64,000 bases of DNA from Streptomyces sparsogenes (GTDB lineage: Bacteria > Actinomycetota > Actinomycetes > Streptomycetales > Streptomycetaceae): contig NZ_MAXF01000136.1 in assembly GCF_001704635.1 (NCBI RefSeq), forward strand, positions 1 through 64,000, read 5' to 3'. This document shows positions 27,242 through 35,660 of this stretch, in pieces; within the stretch, counting starts at the first letter, position 1; each line of letters begins with the position of its first letter. The notes beneath the pieces are model-generated. The model had not been told where the DNA came from. It saw nothing but the letters and a program-made list of their open reading frames with translations, and did no database searches. A program made the translations under genes and the position numbers.

Positions 27242-29125
27242 TCAGCCGCCCGGCAGGGCGGCGGCGGCCGACTCGGCGAGGGCGGTGGCCCGTTCGCAGG
27301 GCCGGTCCCCGGCGCGTGCCCCGCTGAGGACCAGGCGCACCCTCTCGGTCGGCCCGTCGGCGTGGCTCCGACCGGGGTGGGCGAACACGTCGACCGCGCA
27401 GGTGCCCTCGCCCTCGTACCCCGGCATCACGACGGCGTCGTGTCCGCTGAGCCTGGTGAACCGGCTGTTCTCCGGAGGGGAGAAGTAGCCCTGGTCGAAC
27501 CTCAGCCCCACCCCCAAGGGGCCGGTCGTGCTGGTCCAGTCGCAGGCCCACCGGCCGAAGCCGGCGTCCGGGTCCCGGGCGTCGATGCCCGGGACGACCT
27601 CCAGCGCCCGGGCGTCGAGCAGCCCGCAGGCGTCCCGCCGGGCCAATGAGCCGGCCGGCGGCCCCGGCGAGCGCCGGGGGAGCACTCCCCGGCCGAGCAC
27701 GGTGGCCGCGTGCCGGGCCGCGACATCGGCGATGTCGCAGAGCGGCGCCTCGGCCTCGTCGATCAGCTTCGCGGTCACCTCGACGGCCGCGTCCCGCACC
27801 CCCGACAGCACGAGGGTACGGGCGCAACGCCCGCTCCCGGCGTGGTCCGGCACGACCGTGACCCTCTTCGCGGCGGTGGTCGCCGCCGTGGTGCCCGGCG
27901 GGGCCTCGGCGCGGAACTCCGCCGTCACATCGACGATCTCGTTGTCGTCCGAGCTCAGGAGGACGTCGCAGCGGTTGAAGTTGCCGTAATGGGAGTCGAC
28001 CCGGGCGTCGTGCCCGAACCGCTCGAACACGCCGGCCTTCAGCAAGGCGCACGGATCGGCGGTGCGGGGATCGCCGAAGCCGAAGCCCGGGGCCGGGGTG
28101 GCGCTCGGGGCGGCGGTCCGCGAGGACCTGCCGCCGGCGGACGGGGAGGCCTCCTTCGACGAGGAGTCGCGCGGCCACAGCGCCACCAGGGCGGCCACCA
28201 CCACCACGGCCGCGACCCCCCAGGCGACCGGGCGGGGCGGTATCAGGGACGGCCGCCGGGGCGCGGTGGTCGTTGCGCCCTGCCCGCCCCCGAACGGCGT
28301 GAGCGGCCGGGTCACCTCGTCCAGGCGCAGCTCGGGGAGCAGCGCCACCGGCCCCGCCACCTCCCGCAGCGCCCCCAGCGCCTCGGCCGCGCCGGGCCGT
28401 TCCCCCGGCTCGGTCCGTAGCATCGCGGTGAGCGGCTCGCGCAGGGGCCCGAACTCCTCGCCCAGCGCCTCGGTCCGGAACGTGTGGCCGGGGCCGCGCG
28501 GCGGCGGTCCTCCCGCGACCAGGGCGTACACGGTGGCCCCGAGCGAGGCCACGTCGGACGCCGGCTCGGGGACCCCGTGGAACAGCTCGGGGGCGGCGTA
28601 GGCGGGGGTGAAGCGGATCGGGCGACGGGGCGACTCGGTCGCCTCGGGGTCGAGGCGGTAGGCGGCGCCGAAGTCGGCCAGCTTCGCCACACCGTCCTCG
28701 GTGATCACCACATTGTGCGGTTTCACGTCGCAGTGCACGATGCCCTTGGCGTGCAGCGCCACCAGCGCGTTCGCGATCTGGGCGCCAATGTGCGCCGCGG
28801 ACCTCACGGGCAGCCGGGCCGAGCCGTCGAGGCTGCCGCCGGTCACCTGCTGCATCACCAGCCAGAAGGTGGCGTTCCGCCCCTGACCGGTGCGTTCGAC
28901 TCCGTACAGGGTGACCACGTTCGGGTGGTCGGCGAACTTCACCAGCGCGCGGGCCTCGGCCACCAGCTCCTCGTAGGCGGCCTGGCTGTTGTCCGCCACT
29001 TTGGCCCGTTTCAGGACGACGCGCTGGCCCAGCTCCGGCTCGACGGCGAACCAGACCACACCGCGGCCGCCCCCGACGGGCCCCTTCGTGAGCCGGTACC
29101 TGCCGACCATCTCACCCGGGCGCAC
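27242..29125 (-). CDS. Membrane Ser/Thr protein kinase (PknB-like) with extracellular domain
   Basis: A 627-residue kinase. Gly loop GPVGGGRGVVW (15-25), catalytic Lys39 (VVLKRAK), catalytic loop HCDVKPHN (131-138, HCD in place of HRD), DFG 151-153, and APE as YAAPELF. One TM helix (about 300-318) leads to an extracellular region of about 300 residues with two DPCALL/DACGLL-type Cys-containing repeats (DUF3558-like). The GTG at 29125 is preferred for its GAGGGGAG site; a GTG at 29164 would add 13 residues. It may sense cell-wall or small ligands outside; targets are unknown. Confidence 0.87.
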   Translation of the reverse strand: MRPGEMVGRYRLTKGPVGGGRGVVWFAVEPELGQRVVLKRAKVADNSQAAYEELVAEARALVKFADHPNVVTLYGVERTGQGRNATFWLVMQQVTGGSLDGSARLPVRSAAHIGAQIANALVALHAKGIVHCDVKPHNVVITEDGVAKLADFGAAYRLDPEATESPRRPIRFTPAYAAPELFHGVPEPASDVASLGATVYALVAGGPPPRGPGHTFRTEALGEEFGPLREPLTAMLRTEPGERPGAAEALGALREVAGPVALLPELRLDEVTRPLTPFGGGQGATTTAPRRPSLIPPRPVAWGVAAVVVVAALVALWPRDSSSKEASPSAGGRSSRTAAPSATPAPGFGFGDPRTADPCALLKAGVFERFGHDARVDSHYGNFNRCDVLLSSDDNEIVDVTAEFRAEAPPGTTAATTAAKRVTVVPDHAGSGRCARTLVLSGVRDAAVEVTAKLIDEAEAPLCDIADVAARHAATVLGRGVLPRRSPGPPAGSLARRDACGLLDARALEVVPGIDARDPDAGFGRWACDWTSTTGPLGVGLRFDQGYFSPPENSRFTRLSGHDAVVMPGYEGEGTCAVDVFAHPGRSHADGPTERVRLVLSGARAGDRPCERATALAESAAAALPGG

Positions 29126-29277
29126 TTCGGACGCTCCCCTCACACGGGTCCGGATCCGCGCCACGGCCGGGCGCGTGCACCGAACTTACTGCGTGAGGGA
29201 CCGGCCACACAGCGTTTCGGCCGCTTACGGCTCCCCGCCCGGCCCGGGGCCCCGGCGGCCGGCCGGGAGGAACGCGC

Positions 29278-29315
29278 GACGCCCCGCCCGGAAAAGGTCG
29301 TCCGGGCGGGGCGTC
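29278..29315 (-). terminator. Strong hairpin terminator after the D,D-carboxypeptidase gene
   Basis: A perfect 15-bp GC-rich stem with an 8-nt loop lies 27 bp past the stop at 29342. Confidence 0.8.
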
Positions 29316-29341
29316 GGCCACCGGGGGCTACAGGGCGGTGA

Positions 29342-30274
29342 TCAGTCCTGCTGCGCGCCCTCGGGGAGCTGGCGCCACTTCACCGTGGTGCGGGTGTTGA
29401 ACGCCCAGTCCAGCATCTTCTTGGCGTCCGGGTACCGCTTCGGGGCGTTGAGGATCACGCCCACGATCGTGCGTCCGCCGCGCTTGGCGGCGAAGACGAG
29501 GCACCTGCCGGGCGCCGTGCCGGTGCCCGTCTTGACGCCGATCGCGCCGCTGTACGAACCCAGCAGCCGGTTGGTGTTGTTCCAGTAGTACGTCCTGGTC
29601 CTGCCGTTGGCCGCGGGGGCCTTCTGGATGGTGTCCACGGACTTGACGACCGTGGCCAGGGTGGAGTTGCCGAGCGCGTGCCGGGCCAGCTTGGTCAGGT
29701 CGCGGGGCGTGGTGTAGTTCTGCCCCCCGTCCGATATGCCGTCGAAGGTGTCGTAGTGGGTCTTGGTCATCCCCAGCGCGGCGGCCTTCTTGTTCATCTT
29801 CCCGATGAAGGACTTGGTGCGCTTGGCCGTGGTGTCACCCGTGCCGAACGTGTCGGCGAGGGCCATGGCCGCGTCGCAGCCGGACGGCAGCATCAGGCCG
29901 TACAGCAGCTGTTTGACGGTGAGCTTGTCCCCCTTCTTCAGGTCGGCCTTGCTGCCGCCGACCCGGGCGACGTAGTCGATGTACGACTGCTTGACGGCGA
30001 CCTTCTTGCCGAGGTCCACCCCCCTCGTGTCGAGCACCACGACCGCGGTCATGAGCTTCGTGGTGCTCGCCATCGGCCGCTTGGTGTCGGCCGCCTTGGC
30101 CCACAGCTGCTTGTTCGCGCCGCTGTCGAACAGGTACGCGCCCTTGGCGCTGATGCCCGACGGGCCGCCGGCGGCCTGGGCGCTCGACGTGGGCAGCGCG
30201 ACCGACAGGGCGGCCGTGGAAGCGATGACGGCCGCTCCCCAGCGACGCACCGCGGTTCCCCCAGATCTTCCCAT
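29342..30274 (-). CDS. D-alanyl-D-alanine carboxypeptidase (PBP5-type, S11)
   Basis: A 310-residue secreted penicillin-binding protein that trims peptidoglycan stem peptides. The signal peptide ends near SAQA (about 34). Catalytic motifs: SxxK as S70TTK73, SGC (131-133, the SxN equivalent in this actinobacterial group), and KTGTG near 254. There is no long C-terminal amphipathic anchor. The ATG at 30274 has a GGAGGG site. It appears monocistronic. Confidence 0.92.
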   Translation of the reverse strand: MGRSGGTAVRRWGAAVIASTAALSVALPTSSAQAAGGPSGISAKGAYLFDSGANKQLWAKAADTKRPMASTTKLMTAVVVLDTRGVDLGKKVAVKQSYIDYVARVGGSKADLKKGDKLTVKQLLYGLMLPSGCDAAMALADTFGTGDTTAKRTKSFIGKMNKKAAALGMTKTHYDTFDGISDGGQNYTTPRDLTKLARHALGNSTLATVVKSVDTIQKAPAANGRTRTYYWNNTNRLLGSYSGAIGVKTGTGTAPGRCLVFAAKRGGRTIVGVILNAPKRYPDAKKMLDWAFNTRTTVKWRQLPEGAQQD

Positions 30275-30350
30275 ATGCCCTCCATCTCCTCGTGAGTTCA
30301 TGGGCGAGCGCATCATGTCATCGAGGGACGGAAGGGACGACGTCGGGGCG

Positions 30351-31121
30351 TCAGTTGCCGGATGCCGCCCAGGCGTAGGCGGCCTCGGCGTCGAACTCCC
30401 GCTGGCCGCCGGCGAAAAGCAGCCCGGCCGAGGCGAACGGGGCGGTGCCCCCCGGCTGGTCGCCCCCGCCCGGGGCGCCGCCGCCCGGGGCCTCGCCGTC
30501 GGGCATGCCGCCCGGGGCGCCGCCTTCGGGGGCGTAGGGGACCGCGATGCAGCGCATGCCCGCCCGGCGCGCCGCCTCCACCCCGGGTGCCGCGTCCTCC
30601 ACCACCACGCAGTCGGCGGGGGCGACGCCCAGTCGGCGCGCGGCCTCCAGGAAGACATCCGGCTCCGGCTTCCCGCGGCCCACCTCCTCCGCCGAGACCC
30701 GCACGGTCAGCAGCGGGCCCAGACCGGTGGCCTCCAGTACGGCGTCGATCGCGGCGCGGGAGGACCCGGACGCCACGGCGACGGGGTGCCCGGCGGCGCG
30801 CAGCCGCTCCGCGAACTCACGCATTCCCGGGAAGGCCCTGGCGGAGGTGCGGACCAGCTCCAGGTAGTGCCGGTTCTTGACGGCGACCAGCTCGTCCACC
30901 GGCGCGTCGATGCCGTGCTCGCGGCGCAGGATCTCCAGCGTCTCGCGGGTGCCGATGCCGAGGAAACGCAGGTGCCGCTCCCAGGTGAAGCCCGTGACGC
31001 CGTACCGCTCCAGGGTCAGCCGCCCCGCCTCGTAGTAGTGCGGCTCGCTGTCCACGAGCGTGCCGTCCAGGTCGAAGAGCACCGCGGGGGTGCGGGGCGG
31101 GGGCGTGGCGCGGGACGTCAT
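30351..31121 (-). CDS. HAD-superfamily phosphatase (beta-phosphoglucomutase/GPH-like)
   Basis: A 256-residue hydrolase: motif I FDLDGTLVDSEPHYYE, a helical cap, motif II as VASGSS, Lys in GRGKPEPDVFLEAA, and motif IV VVEDAAPGVEAA. It probably dephosphorylates a small sugar phosphate. Unusual is a Gly/Pro insertion (GGAPGGMPDGEAPGGGAPGG, about 201-225) near the C-terminus, likely slippage-derived low complexity. The Lrp gene follows upstream with a 26-bp gap. Confidence 0.88.
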   Translation of the reverse strand: MTSRATPPPRTPAVLFDLDGTLVDSEPHYYEAGRLTLERYGVTGFTWERHLRFLGIGTRETLEILRREHGIDAPVDELVAVKNRHYLELVRTSARAFPGMREFAERLRAAGHPVAVASGSSRAAIDAVLEATGLGPLLTVRVSAEEVGRGKPEPDVFLEAARRLGVAPADCVVVEDAAPGVEAARRAGMRCIAVPYAPEGGAPGGMPDGEAPGGGAPGGGDQPGGTAPFASAGLLFAGGQREFDAEAAYAWAASGN

Positions 31122-31147
31122 GGGCACCAAGCATGCCAAGCGGGCGG

Positions 31148-31663
31148 TCAGCCCTCCCGGCGGGCCCCCGCCCGGTCGCGCCCGGCCGCGGCCGCCCGCC
31201 CCACCGACTCGACCAGCGGCAGCACCCGGTGGGCCACCCGCTGGCGCAGCGCCATCTCGGTGCGGGTGCGGACCACCCCGGGCAGCCGGATGAGCCGCTG
31301 GACGACGTCCTCCAGATGCTCGTTGTCCCGCGCCACGACCCGGGTCAGCAGATCCCCGGCGCCGGTGATCGAGAACGCCTCGATGATCTCGGGCACCCCG
31401 GCCAGCGCGTCGCCGACGTCGTCCAGATGGCCCTGGGTCACCTCGATATGGACGAACGCCAGGACCGGATGGCCGAGGGCGGAGGGGGACACGCTCGGCC
31501 CGTAGCCGGTGATCACCCCCGCGCGCTCCAGCCGGTCCAGCCGCGCCTGCACGGTGCCGCGCGCGACGCCCAGGACGCGGGCGTACTCGCGCACGCTGGT
31601 GCGCGGCTGCTCCAGGAGCAGCCGCAGGATCTTCGCGTCCAGCGCGTCCACCGCTGCCGCCAT
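31148..31663 (-). CDS. Lrp/AsnC-family regulator
   Basis: A 171-residue regulator: an N-terminal wHTH (LDAKILRLLLEQPRTSVREYA, split from VARGTVQARLDRLERAGVI) and a RAM ligand domain (about 65-140). The ATG at 31663 has GGAGGG upstream; the longer frame adds only an Arg-rich leader. It is divergent from a FUSC membrane protein, and a pair of inverted ten-mers lies between them. It probably responds to an amino acid. Confidence 0.92.
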   Translation of the reverse strand: MAAAVDALDAKILRLLLEQPRTSVREYARVLGVARGTVQARLDRLERAGVITGYGPSVSPSALGHPVLAFVHIEVTQGHLDDVGDALAGVPEIIEAFSITGAGDLLTRVVARDNEHLEDVVQRLIRLPGVVRTRTEMALRQRVAHRVLPLVESVGRAAAAGRDRAGARREG

Positions 31664-31723
31664 GAGCGGAAGCCCTCCCTCCGGCTGTCCCTGCCCTCTG
31701 CGGAAGGCGACTGTACGCCACGG

Positions 31724-31777
31724 GGCCATTGGCTCTCCTCCGGCCCGCCGATGACGGCCAGGACTGTGCCAATGGCC
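31724..31777. promoter_or_regulatory. Paired operator half-sites between Lrp and FUSC genes
   Basis: GGCCATTGGC at 31724-31733 and its exact complement GCCAATGGCC at 31768-31777 are 44 bp apart, about four helical turns. This fits Lrp octamer wrapping. Confidence 0.6.
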
Positions 31778-31898
31778 CAGCGATCCCGGCCTGCCTTGAG
31801 CCAGGAGCCCGGACCGTGCTGTGATGACGGGGTCAATGGCGCTGCGAATCCCGCGGCGCCTTTTTCACGCGCGGGCGCCGAGAGGGAGCGGGGAAGCG

Positions 31899-33419
31899 GT
31901 GCGGCTGAAGAGGGTGTTCATGGCTCCGGACCCGGGGCGGCTGCGGCTGCGCGCCTCCGCGCGCGCCGTCCTCGGCATCGGCCTGGCCGTGGCCGCCGTG
32001 GTGGCGGCCGGCCTGCCGACGGCCGCCGCGGTCACCGGCGGGCTCGCGGCGCTGCTCGCCCTGTTCACCGTCGCCGACCCCACCGTGCGGGGCCAGGCGG
32101 TCACCACCGCGCTGCTCCCGCTCGCCGGGCTTCCGGTGCTCGCCCTGGCCACCGCGCTGCACGAGCGGCCGCTCGCCCGCGACGCGGCCTTCCTCGCGGT
32201 CGTCTTCTGCGGGGTCGCCGCCCGGCGCCACGGGCCGCGCGGCAACGCGCTGGGCATCTTCGCCTTCATGATGTTCTTCGCCACCCAGTTCCTCCACGCG
32301 GTGCCGGACCGCCTGCCGCAGCTGTGCGCGGCGGTGCTGCTCGCGCTCGCCACGGCGGCCGGGGTGCGCTTCGGCCTCTGGCGCCTCGAGCGCCGCACCC
32401 CGCCGCCCGCCGCCCCGGCGCCGCCCGCGGCCGGGCGGGGGACGGCCCACCCGGCCGTCCGGCAGGCCTTCCAGGCGGCCGCCGCCTGCGCGTTCGCGCT
32501 CGCCGTCGGGCAGGCCGTCTCCCAGGAGCGCTGGTACTGGGCCGTCGGCACCGCCTGGTGGATCTTCGTCAACACCGCCTCCCGCGGCGAGACGCTGGTC
32601 CGCGGCTTCCGCCGGGTCGTGGGCACGGTGTGCGGCATCGCGGCGGGGCTGCTGATCGCGGTGCCGCTGCACGGCGCCCCCGCGCCCACCCTCGCCCTCC
32701 TCGCCGCCTGCGTCTTCGGCATCTTCTACACCGCGCCCCTGTCCTACAGCTGGATGATGTTCTTCGTCACGCTGCTGGCCGGGCTGCTCTACGGGCTCCT
32801 CGGCGTGCTCCACCCGGGGCTGCTCGCGCTGCGCCTGGAGCAGACGGCCGTCGGCGCCCTCGGCGCGGCCCTCGCCGTCACGTTCGTTCTGCCGATCACC
32901 ACGCACGCCGCGACCGACGCCTGGATCGGGCGCGCCCTGCGCTGCGTACGGGAGTGCGCCGCCGAATCCGCGCGGCGGCTCGCGGGCGACCCGGCCGCCG
33001 ACCCCGCGCCCCGGGTCGCCGAGCTGGAAGCGGTGCTGGGCCGGCTGCGGATGTCCCTCGCCCCGCTGCTGCACCCCCTCAGCCCGCTGCGCGCCCGCAG
33101 GGCCAGGGCCCGGCAGGTGATGGTGGCCCTCGACGACTGCGCCCGTCAGGCGCGCGGCCTCGCCGAGGTCGCCGCCGACCCGGACGCCTCGCACGACGCC
33201 CGGCTGACCGCCGCCTGCCTCCGCGTCGAGGCCGCGGTGGGACGCCTGGTGAACCCCGCGGCCCGCCCCGCCGCCGGACTCCTGGCCCCGGGCGCCGAGC
33301 CGCACCCCCACCCGGGCGCGGAGCGGGCGCTGGCGCATCTGCACGGCCTGGAGGCGTCGCTCACCGCCCTCGCGGCGCCCCTGCTCGGGGGCGCGAGGAC
33401 GCCCCTGGCGGGGGCGTGA
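31899..33419 (+). CDS. FUSC-family (aromatic acid exporter-like) membrane protein
   Basis: A protein of about 506 residues with two blocks of about five to six TM helices (about 18-130 and 195-330) and a cytosolic helical C-terminus, the FUSC/YccS arrangement. The central WYWAVGTAWWIFVNT and RVVGTVCGIAAGLL are typical. A GTG at 31899 is chosen; an ATG at 31920 with AAGAGG is a real alternative, and an ATG at 31821 is unlikely because it lies so close to the operator region. It is divergent from Lrp and probably under its control; an exporter role is inferred from the family. Confidence 0.83.
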   Translation: MRLKRVFMAPDPGRLRLRASARAVLGIGLAVAAVVAAGLPTAAAVTGGLAALLALFTVADPTVRGQAVTTALLPLAGLPVLALATALHERPLARDAAFLAVVFCGVAARRHGPRGNALGIFAFMMFFATQFLHAVPDRLPQLCAAVLLALATAAGVRFGLWRLERRTPPPAAPAPPAAGRGTAHPAVRQAFQAAAACAFALAVGQAVSQERWYWAVGTAWWIFVNTASRGETLVRGFRRVVGTVCGIAAGLLIAVPLHGAPAPTLALLAACVFGIFYTAPLSYSWMMFFVTLLAGLLYGLLGVLHPGLLALRLEQTAVGALGAALAVTFVLPITTHAATDAWIGRALRCVRECAAESARRLAGDPAADPAPRVAELEAVLGRLRMSLAPLLHPLSPLRARRARARQVMVALDDCARQARGLAEVAADPDASHDARLTAACLRVEAAVGRLVNPAARPAAGLLAPGAEPHPHPGAERALAHLHGLEASLTALAAPLLGGARTPLAGA

Positions 33420-33449
33420 CGCGCGCGAGAGCGCACGGGTATACGGGCT

Positions 33450-33486
33450 GGTCTAGACCGGTGCGCTACGGTCGGCTCCGACCGTA
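33450..33486. promoter_or_regulatory. Two adjacent palindromes before the lactonase gene
   Basis: GGTCTAGACC (33450-33459, perfect) is followed by TACGGTCGG-CT-CCGACCGTA (33467-33486, perfect 9-bp arms). They lie between the FUSC stop and the lactonase start; the second could be the FUSC terminator or an operator. Confidence 0.45.
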
Positions 33487-33504
33487 AGTCGGCGGAAGGG
33501 CAGC

Positions 33505-34560
33505 GTGGTGAGCCGGACAGGCAGTGGACAGCGGGCGTACATCGGATCGTTCACCTCGGAGGGCGGCGCCGGCGTCACGGTCGCGGCCGTGGACCCGGAG
33601 ACGGGCGCGCTGAGCGCCCGGCACACCACGGACGCCGTGCCGAACCCCTCCTTCCTCGCGCTCGCGCCCGGCGGCGAGGTCCTCTACGCGGTGAGCGAGA
33701 CGGACGACGGCGCGGCCGCCGCCTTCCGCGTCGCCGACCCGGCGCGGCCCCCCGCCCCGCTCGGCCCCCCGGTGCCCGTGCGCGGCGCCGGCCCGACGCA
33801 CCTCGCGCTCGCCGCCGGATGCCTCCTGACCGCCAACTACGGCTCCGGGAGCGTCACCGCGCTCCCCGTACGGGACGACGGCGCGCTCGCCGAACCGTCC
33901 GCGGTGCTGCGCCACGAAGGCGGCGGTCCCGACGCCGACCGCCAGGAGGGCCCGCACGCGCACGCCGTCCACCCGGACCCCTCCGGCCGCTGGCTCCTGG
34001 CGGTCGACCTGGGCACGGACTCGGTGTGGGTGTACGCCCTGGGCGCGGGGCAGACCCCGCCGCGCCTCCACCGCGAGGTCCGGCTGCGCCCCGGCAGCGG
34101 CCCGCGCCACCTCGCCTTCCACCCCCGCGGCGACCGCGCGTACGTCGTGGGCGAGCTGGAGCCGACGGTCACGGTGTGCCGCTGGGACGCGGCGTCCGGC
34201 GTCCTCGACCCGCTCGGCGAGGCAGGTGTCCTGCCGGCCGGCACGGACCTTCCCACCTTCCCCTCGGAGGTCGTCGTCTCCGGCGACGGCCGCTTCGCGT
34301 GGGTGGCCAACCGCGGCCACGACAGCGTCACGACCCTCGCCCTCGACGCGTCCGGCGACACCGTGGCCCTGGTCGCCACCACGCCCTGCGGCGGCCACTG
34401 GCCGCGCGACCTGACCCTCGCTCCCTCGGGCCGGCACCTCTACGCGGCGAACCAGCGCTCGGGCGATGTCACCTGGTTCCGCGTCGACCCCGCCACGGGC
34501 GTGCCGACCCTGGCGGGCTCCCTCGACGCCCCGGCGGCGTCCTGCGTCGTCTTCGGCTGA
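33505..34560 (+). CDS. Lactonase-family seven-bladed beta-propeller (Pgl-like)
   Basis: A 351-residue cytosolic beta-propeller of the 6-phosphogluconolactonase (YbhE) / carboxymuconate-cyclase-like family. Repeated blade motifs such as NPSFLALAPGGEVLYAVSE, GPRHLAFHPRGDRAYVVGE and WPRDLTLAPSGRHLYAAN are visible, with the conserved H-x-H (GPHAHAVHPDPSGRW). It would hydrolyse a sugar lactone. Two adjacent GTG codons (33505, 33508) may start it, behind GGAAGGG. Confidence 0.88.
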   Translation: MVSRTGSGQRAYIGSFTSEGGAGVTVAAVDPETGALSARHTTDAVPNPSFLALAPGGEVLYAVSETDDGAAAAFRVADPARPPAPLGPPVPVRGAGPTHLALAAGCLLTANYGSGSVTALPVRDDGALAEPSAVLRHEGGGPDADRQEGPHAHAVHPDPSGRWLLAVDLGTDSVWVYALGAGQTPPRLHREVRLRPGSGPRHLAFHPRGDRAYVVGELEPTVTVCRWDAASGVLDPLGEAGVLPAGTDLPTFPSEVVVSGDGRFAWVANRGHDSVTTLALDASGDTVALVATTPCGGHWPRDLTLAPSGRHLYAANQRSGDVTWFRVDPATGVPTLAGSLDAPAASCVVFG

Positions 34561-34656
34561 GCGGCGCGGCCGGCCCCCCACACGGTCCCCGGCCGAGCGG
34601 CGCGGCCGGCCGCGCACGGCGGGCCCGGCCGCTCTCCCATGGGGGCAGGCGCCGCG

Positions 34657-35649
34657 TCAGCGCAGGGCGGGGGACGGCTGCTGGAGCTTGATGCCCAGCA
34701 CCGTCGCGTACTTCGACAGCACCAGCTTGCCCACGGCCGGGTAGGCGCCGAGCGGCTCCGCGGCCGCGCACTCCGCCTCCTCGGCAGCGGCCGCGGGGAG
34801 GTCGGCGGCGACCTCGGGGCCGATCAGGTACGGGGCCAGGGCGAGCCGGGAGGAGCCCGCCGAGCGCAGCTGCTCGGCGACGCGGAGCACGGCCCCGTCC
34901 TCGTCCAGCGCGGCGGCCATCACCGGCACGGCCAGGCGCGCGGAGAGCAGCATGCCGGTGATGCCACCGGCCTGGGCCGCCTCGGCGCCGCCGACCGTGG
35001 CCAGGATGATCCCGTCCGCGGCGGTCGCGACCGTGAAGAGCCGGGCGCGGTCGGCGCGGGCCAGGCCCGCCTCCGACAGGCGCACGTGCAGGGCCTCGGC
35101 GAGGAGCGGGTGCGGGCCGAGGACGTCGGTGAGTTCGGCGGCGGAGCCGCTGTGCTTGACCGCCTGGCGTATCCGGCGCAGCAGCGCGTTGTCCGGCCCG
35201 GCGAGCAGCGGCACCACGACCGCGGACGGGGCGTCGTCGGCCGCGACGGCGGCCTTGGCGGCCGCGGCGGCCTCCGCGACGGCCTCGCCCTCCCCGCCGT
35301 GGGCCTCCGCCTCGGCCTTGGCGGCCTCGGCGGCCCGCCGCGCGCGCTCGCCGCGCTCCTGGGCGGCGCGGGTGAGCTGGGCCTCGAGCGCCGGGAAGTC
35401 CTCACTCTCGCCTTCGGCGTCCACATAACCGATCCGGGCGTCCAGGCCGGGCAGCTCGGAGCGGGCGATGCTCACGACCTCCTCGGCCAGGCTCCGGATG
35501 GCGTCGTCAGGGGAGCCCGGGACGGCGAGTACCAGCGGAGGGGCGCCGACGGGGGCGACCACGGGCTCCGGCCGGCGGTGCCGTCCGGGCTGGCGGGGAC
35601 GCGGCATTCGTACAGGCAGGCCGGACGCGGGCCCAGTGGGGGAGCTCAT
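34657..35649 (-). CDS. CbiX/SirB-like chelatase-family protein, possibly degenerate
   Basis: A 330-residue protein with two chelatase-like halves (about 40-230 and 231-320). In true sirohydrochlorin chelatases each half carries HGSRDP- and metal-binding His motifs; here they read AVPGSPDD and VVPLLAGPDNALL, so the metal ligands are missing. An Ala/Glu-rich insertion (about 105-145) separates strands. It may be a non-catalytic paralogue. The ATG at 35649 is 11 bp downstream of the sugar-kinase stop, so they are probably one operon. Confidence 0.75.
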   Translation of the reverse strand: MSSPTGPASGLPVRMPRPRQPGRHRRPEPVVAPVGAPPLVLAVPGSPDDAIRSLAEEVVSIARSELPGLDARIGYVDAEGESEDFPALEAQLTRAAQERGERARRAAEAAKAEAEAHGGEGEAVAEAAAAAKAAVAADDAPSAVVVPLLAGPDNALLRRIRQAVKHSGSAAELTDVLGPHPLLAEALHVRLSEAGLARADRARLFTVATAADGIILATVGGAEAAQAGGITGMLLSARLAVPVMAAALDEDGAVLRVAEQLRSAGSSRLALAPYLIGPEVAADLPAAAAEEAECAAAEPLGAYPAVGKLVLSKYATVLGIKLQQPSPALR

Positions 35650-35660
35650 GGCGCCGCATG

